Below, piece after piece: positions 58,936 to 64,000 of a stretch of 64,000 nucleotides of DNA. A program made the position numbers and the translations under genes. Each line of letters begins with the position of its first letter. Position 1 is the first letter of the stretch. Below the pieces are notes generated by a model. That model had not been told where the DNA came from and made no database searches. It was given only the letters and a program-made list of their open reading frames with translations. Location: the NCBI GenBank assembly GCA_021234155.1, contig JAJEKV010000046.1, forward strand, positions 6,393,012 through 6,457,011, given 5' to 3'. The DNA is from Isoetes taiwanensis (taxonomy: Eukaryota > Streptophyta > Lycopodiopsida > Isoetales > Isoetaceae).

Positions 58936-60594
58936 TTGGTCTGGTTTCTCCAAGGACTTCCTCCTGCTATTCGACTCATGACTGAATACCTGCGTCCAAA
59001 AACTTTGGAGCAGGCTATCGACCTTGTCAATCACTCCGTCAATGTTTCCTCCCGAGGCGTGGCTCTTCAAGAGCTCCCGTTCATTCCACCCGTCATGGTT
59101 CCACAAACGGCTGTTCAGCCTCAACACGCTAATCCACAGCGCAGTCAAATCTGGTGCCATATTTGCAAATATCAAGGCCATTTGGCCAATGAGTGCAACT
59201 CCACCAATGGCCCGCCTCATTGCAAGCGATGCAACATGTGCAATCATGCCACGGAAGAGTGCACTCGCACTCATCCCACACCGTTCCGCAACAAAATGGT
59301 TTATCAAGTACAAACCACACCTCAGTCCCAAACGCACTATCAGCAGCCACCTCTTCAGGTGCAGCCCACGCAACTCTATCAGCAACAGGACCAACCACGG
59401 GGATCCAACCAACGTCCTCCTTTTGATCCTTCTAAAGCTCAGTGCTATCACTGTCAAGAATGGGGTCATACCACCACGGCGTGCCCTCAACTTCCACAAG
59501 TTCAGGTCCAGCTTCCTGGCACAAATCAGACCACATCGGTCCGCCTCACGGCTTACCAACTCTGGCTTGCTAATGGCAAACAAGGCCCGCGACCAGTTCT
59601 CAAGAAGCCCCCAAGAGCGCCTCAGCAATCACGCTATCAACCAGCTCCAGCAAATCAACCTCAGCTGGATCAACAAGCCCAAGAGGAAATTTTTCAGGCA
59701 CTTAATCCTCCCGTCCAGCCGTCAAATTGGGTTGGTCTAGTTTCACGCCAGACCAAGGCATCACGTCCCTTGACTATTATTCAGAAGGACACGCAACCTG
59801 CCTTTGCAGTTGACACCCTTCCTCATGAGGACGAAAAAAAGGTTCACTTTGCACCTGACTTAGAAAAGCTCATGCCAAATGTCATGCCCAAAGTTCGCCA
59901 AAGCATTTTGAATCTCATGCAAGCAGCGGAAGGACGCACATTGGCAAATGTTCATGCCACCACTCGAGCTCAACAAAGACACGATCCACCTTCAACATCT
60001 CAACCTCCACGCTCTCAGACATATCCCAATATTGCAGCCGAGGTTGACTTACTCAAAGAAGTTGCTGCTTCCCTGCCACGCACTCCCGCACCAGTGGAAC
60101 CAGCAGATCCTTTTTCTCATGTACCTCTCGAACTCCAAGAGGAGCTTGCCAAGATCAAAATTCCTTTAAGCTTGGCAACCATTTTAAAACTCTGTCCTGC
60201 TCTCAAGGACCAGTTACCACTCCCAACTGTTTTAGTTGGGGCTGTGGCTACCTCTACACCCACGGTCCATGCAACGGTGGGAAATCAGCAAGTCAACCAT
60301 GTTCAAATCGATGGAGGTAGTGCAGTCAATCTCATCACGGACAAACTCCGCAAACAAATGGGCATCACACAACTCTTTCGTGCCCCATATGACATCAAAT
60401 TGGCTAATGGCCATATCACGAGACCTCAAGGCGTCACACCTATTCTACACATCAACATTGGTGATCTCCGCTTTCCCATGGAATTTGGAGTTTGGAAAGC
60501 TGGTGAAGATCCAGGTGACTATGAAATGCTGGTGGGGAGACCCTTTCTCCGCCCGGGCAAAGAGTATCCATTCTTGGGCCCACGGACCGCTTAG
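58936..60594 (+). CDS. Gypsy Gag C-terminus, zinc knuckles and aspartic protease (552 codons)
   Basis: This is the longest intact gypsy frame. It begins VWFLQGLPPAIRLMTEYLRP (end of capsid) and contains CHICKYQGHLANEC and CKRCNMCNHATEEC (about 59152-59270). A further knuckle, CYHCQEWGHTTTAC, is at about 59440-59485. All bind the element RNA. From about 60301 it reads VQIDGGSAVNLITDKLRKQM and later MLVGRPFLRPG, the retropepsin-type protease with the D-G-G-S active site seen in some plant gypsy elements. The ATG is only the first Met in an open frame whose true start lies upstream. It ends at TAG after RPFLRPG...GPRTA. Confidence 0.8.
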   Translation: MVWFLQGLPPAIRLMTEYLRPKTLEQAIDLVNHSVNVSSRGVALQELPFIPPVMVPQTAVQPQHANPQRSQIWCHICKYQGHLANECNSTNGPPHCKRCNMCNHATEECTRTHPTPFRNKMVYQVQTTPQSQTHYQQPPLQVQPTQLYQQQDQPRGSNQRPPFDPSKAQCYHCQEWGHTTTACPQLPQVQVQLPGTNQTTSVRLTAYQLWLANGKQGPRPVLKKPPRAPQQSRYQPAPANQPQLDQQAQEEIFQALNPPVQPSNWVGLVSRQTKASRPLTIIQKDTQPAFAVDTLPHEDEKKVHFAPDLEKLMPNVMPKVRQSILNLMQAAEGRTLANVHATTRAQQRHDPPSTSQPPRSQTYPNIAAEVDLLKEVAASLPRTPAPVEPADPFSHVPLELQEELAKIKIPLSLATILKLCPALKDQLPLPTVLVGAVATSTPTVHATVGNQQVNHVQIDGGSAVNLITDKLRKQMGITQLFRAPYDIKLANGHITRPQGVTPILHINIGDLRFPMEFGVWKAGEDPGDYEMLVGRPFLRPGKEYPFLGPRTA

Positions 60595-60976
60595 TCATCA
60601 CGATGGTCATCTCAATGCCACAATGGACTTGCAAACAGGCGGATCATTTCCGTTGACAATGCGGAACCCTCTCTCTCGACACCGATTCTCAAGGCGCCGT
60701 AACATTTATCAAGTTCGGGCTACCCTGGCGTCGCCTCGTCATCCTACCCTAATATGCTGATCCTTGGGGAGAAATGACTCTTGATCGGGACCGGTGGCTG
60801 CCTTGCTTGACCCTACCGGCTCCTTGCAATCGAATCCAACGTTGATCACTTTTCGAGATACGGACACTCCGGCAGAATCCCTGGCGATGTACACGCCGTC
60901 ATGAAGCAACCAACCGCTAGATGACACCGGAGCAACCTCTTTTTTTTTTACCACGCAAAGTGCCACGCATCCGGTT

Positions 60977-61840
60977 ATGCTCCAACCTCCCGCACACATT
61001 GTCCAGGATACTGAAGTCATACCCCATATTCAGACTCCTGAAGTCGAAATTGTGGATGTTGGCAACAATCAACCTGTCCGTATTGCTGCAAACCTTCCGG
61101 CTCCTTATCGTAACAGGGCCGTCAAAGCCGCTCAAAAATTCAAACACATTTTCGCCTGGAGTTACAAAGATCTGCGGGGAATCAACAAAAGCTTGGGGGA
61201 ACTCACCATTCCTACCAAATCTGATGCACGACCAGTGTAGCAACGACAGTACAGGCTCAACCCTAATTACCGTGATCGCGTCAAGGCGGAAATTGACAAA
61301 CTCCTTGTTGCAGTTTGATCTATGAGGTCAAACATTCTCGAATGGTGAGCCCTATCGTCATTGCCCTTAAGCACAATGGTAAGATCCGCGCCTGTGTAGA
61401 CTATCGGAAACTCAATCGGGCCACGGAAGGGCGTGATCATTTTCCACTTCCCTTCACGTACCAAGTTCGGAAGAAGTGGTCGGACATGAGATGTACTCCT
61501 TTATGGATGGTTTCTCGGCTACAATCAGATCTCCATCAAAGAATCTGATCAACTCAAGACCACTTTCACCACCCCGGGGGCACTTTTTTGCCTACAAGGT
61601 GGTTCCTTTTGGATTATCCAACTTCGCCTTCAACATTTCAACGCATCATGCTCTCCGTTTTTCATGATTTCATGAAGGACAATCCCTTCTTGCAAATTTT
61701 TCAAGATGACTTCTCTGCCCTCAGCCCATGGCTGACCATTTGGATAAATTGGAACTTCGTCTTTCAGAAATGTGATGAGTCCGGCATTAGTCTCAATCCC
61801 GAGAAATGCACCTTTAAGCGCCACTTCGGTGTTCGTTAGG
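60977..61840 (+). pseudogene. Gypsy reverse transcriptase, frameshifted
   Basis: The linker LPAPYRNRAVKAAQKFKHIF then AWSYKDLRG is followed by VSPIVIALKHNGKIRACVDY then RKLNR. Later blocks are QRIMLSVFHDFMKDNPFL and FQDD, the catalytic box with Q in place of the usual residue at the second position, at 61699-61710. The thumb-like piece SGISLNPEKCTF ends it. Stops and small deletions lie between the blocks. Confidence 0.85.
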
Positions 61841-62560
61841 CCATGTTGTCGACAAAAGCGGAATCACCACCGATCCCCGCCAAAATCGGTTGTGTGCTAA
61901 AAGCTCAAGCACCAGCCAATATCAAAGAGACACGCTCTTTCCTAGGAAAGGTCAATTATTACTCCACCTTCATACCGGATCGGCGACCATTGCGGATCCC
62001 ATTCATAAACTCACGGGTGATTTAATCCACCTGGCTTGAATTCCCAGGTGAAGTCGCTTCCAACAAATTGAAGCTTTTGCTTACTCGAACACCTTGCCGG
62101 TACTTGTTCCTCCTCAATGGGACAAGCCCTTTCACGCTCATGTCGATGTCTCGGCGTTTGCTATTTGAGCTGTTCTTTCTCAAGAATATGATCGCATTAA
62201 TCGATAAACCAAATCGCTATGCCCGTAGAAAACTCAATTCTGGCGGAAGCGCAACTATTCTCGCCACGGGCGTGAAGCTTTGGGTCTCATTTTCTGTGGT
62301 CCAACGCTTCCGTCATTACCTTTTTGGGCAACAAATCAAGTTCTTTGTGGACCACCAAGCACTTCTCTATTTGATCAACAAATCCACGCCCACGGGTCGC
62401 ATTGCTCGTTGGGTCCTTCTTCTCAAGAATTTGCTCCTTTGAAATCGCTCATAAGGTCGGCAAAATCTCATGTTGTTCCGGATTATCTTTCACGCATCCA
62501 CACGGATGATCCCGCCACAGAGTCTCGGGCGCCTTTCCCGATGCTCAACTTTTTTTAGTC
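61841..62560 (+). pseudogene. Gypsy RNase H
   Basis: Pieces in several frames: ETRSFLGKVNYYSTFIPD, the WDKPFHAHVDVSAFAI block (62118-62166, then TGA), and YLFGQQIKFFVDHQALLYLI. The order fits the RNase H domain of Ty3/gypsy Pol, which removes the RNA template. Confidence 0.75.
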
Positions 62561-63850
62561 ACGGCAACACCACATTGGTTCCATGATTTTCAGCGGTACC
62601 TCCTCACGGGTGCTCTTCCACCCGGAAGATGAGGCGGCTCTCTCACCTTGGCGACAATCCTTGCCGCCATCAATTTCTCCGAGAGGTCCGCGGACTACAC
62701 CATGGTTGCTTTGGACATCTCTACAAAAAGGTAAGGACACCATCCTTCGACGCCGTGTTCTCCCTCATGAAGTTCCGGACATTGTTCGAGAAGCTCATCA
62801 AGGGCTCGGTGGTGGTCATTTTCATGGTGACACCACGCACGCAAAAAATTCTTCTTGCCGGTATTATTGGCCCACGCTCTTCAAAGATGCTCACGCCCAC
62901 GCGCCCTTGCGTGTGACGCTTGCCGGTGGTGGGGCCCACGCCCGCGGCGCTTCCCTTGACGCCGCCACGCCCACTTCCTTCAGCAAATGGGGAATGGACT
63001 TTGTGGGACCCATAGACCCTCCCGGCGGCACACTGCGTCTTCGATACATCCCGGTTCTCACCGACCACGCCACCAAATGGGCGGAAGCTTGTGCACTTCC
63101 GGACAACACCGCCGCAAGCAATGCCAATGAGTCCTCTATCAACAAATCATCACGCGATTCGGCCGCCCCACCTGAGCTGGTCGTGATCGTGGTGTTCATT
63201 TCATCAATCATACTATCAAAGAGCTGACGGATTATCTCTTGATACATCATCACAAGAGCACACCTTACTATCCTCAAGGCAATGGGTTGGCGAAAAAGCA
63301 CCAACAAAACTCGGTCACCATTCTCAAGAAAATTTGTGGCGCTTCCCGCATGCATTGGCGGACAAAACTTCCTACGCTTCTTTGGGCCTACAATACTTGT
63401 TTCAAGATTGCTACGGGTCACACTCCTTTTAAATTGGTTTATGGACAGAAGCTCTCATGCCCTTTGAATTCATTCTTCCAACACTCCGGTTTCAACCAGC
63501 TCTCGCTCATAATCCACCAAATGCTCTCAAAGAACGGGTCTATCAATTAGAACAGTTGGATGAACTTCGCGAGGATGCTTATATTCGAAGTTCTTCATGG
63601 ACAACAGCTTGCAAAAATCTTTACATGACAAACGTTTGAAGACAAAAACATTCAAACAAGGAGATTTGGTTCTTCTTTATGATTCCGTGTACAAAAATTT
63701 TCCGGTAAACTCAAGTTTCGTTGGCTTTGGCCCTTATCAAATTGTTCAAGTGGTTCACCAAGTGTTTTCCAACTCGCTGAATTAGATGGCACTCCATTAC
63801 CTACATTAGTTAATGGTTTTCGCCTCAAAACATTTCAGCACACGTAAAGT
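62561..63850 (+). pseudogene. Gypsy integrase
   Basis: The pieces include HEVPDIVREAHQGLGGGHFH and RYYWPTLFKDAHAHA (zinc-binding part), GMDFVGPIDPPGG with VLTDHATKWAEACALPDNTA (core with the first catalytic Asp), and YYPQGNGLAKKHQQNSV with KLPTLLWAYNTCFKIATGHT. The C-terminal piece includes KTFKQGDLVLLYDSVYKNFP. Small deletions shift the frame repeatedly, e.g. after 63110. Confidence 0.82.
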
Positions 63851-64000
63851 GAACATCCCAACACGTAGACAGCCTCGAATCAAACACCACAGAAAGTGAC
63901 TAGAAAGGCGGTAGATTATATTATAGTGGAGAATTTTTACAAAATGTGGGCGCAGCCCAGCTATTTCCGCTATGGGCACTGCCCTATATACAAAAACGGG
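63851..64000. other. End of gypsy internal region, possible start of 3' LTR
   Basis: After the integrase frame stops, a purine-rich piece AGTGGAGAA is followed by TGTGGGCGCAGCC near 63945, which could be an LTR start. The window ends before this can be tested. Confidence 0.3.

Larger units (their letters stand above)
57342..63850 (+). mobile_element. Ty3/gypsy LTR retrotransposon, decayed
   Basis: The internal region carries gag, protease, reverse transcriptase, RNase H and integrase in that order, which is the Ty3/gypsy arrangement. A TATA-like ACTATATATATGAG at 57648-57661 suggests that a 5' LTR lies before about 57900. I could not fix its ends or primer site. The left limit given is tentative: TGTTAGTCCTG there could be an LTR start. 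Sequence after 63930 may be the start of the 3' LTR. Confidence 0.8.

Noticed and set aside
63945-64000. TGTGGGCGCAGCC as a proven 3' LTR start
   Set aside because: No matching sequence was found near 57-58 kb to pair with it, and the window ends too early.

Overview
The window looks like nuclear DNA of a land plant with a large, transposon-rich genome. Reasons: an intron-rich plant-type NUP205 gene; fragments of plant families (GH1 beta-glucosidase, PDR-type ABCG transporter, LRR receptor kinase, F-box/kelch, gp210 nucleoporin); and several nested LINE, LTR and DNA elements. I cannot name the species; a fern, lycophyte or other large-genome plant would fit, but this is inference. Everything was read by eye. 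No search was run, and family calls rest on recognised motifs.

Layout: 171-12434 (+) holds the last 1,407 codons of NUP205 in 33 exons, all junction phases consistent, so the gene appears functional; its N-terminus lies before the window. 12435-16190 is intergenic with small tandem repeats and a broken GH1 beta-glucosidase on the minus strand. 16193-23883 is a 7.7 kb DNA transposon with 30-bp inverted ends, a decayed DDE-like transposase (minus) and a captured HAD/FCP1-like phosphatase fragment (plus). 24-42 kb is mostly non-coding, with gene debris: an RLK-ABCG chimera, a LINE zinc-binding fragment, one exon-sized piece of gp210, an F-box/kelch relic, and tandem duplications. 42.3-53.4 kb is a minus-strand L1-type LINE (LINE-A) with a second, GC-richer LINE (LINE-B) nested in it; LINE-B has tandem 180-bp units at its 5' end.

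53473-57.3 kb is the most remarkable part. A 1,618-bp 5' LTR (TGTGACG...CGTCACA) is followed after one base by a tRNA-iMet primer-binding site. In the place where gag normally lies is one intact 384-codon ORF. Its first residues copy the histone H3 tail (MARTKQT) and its last 88 residues align without a gap to the H3 core, positions 48-135. About 230 residues of highly charged, low-complexity sequence separate the two. This is a giant H3 variant apparently carried by an LTR retrotransposon, and it is the best candidate here for an undescribed system.

From about 57.3 kb to the end is a decayed Ty3/gypsy element (gag with zinc knuckles, protease, reverse transcriptase, RNase H, integrase). The NUP205 gene is unrelated in function to the transposons beside it.
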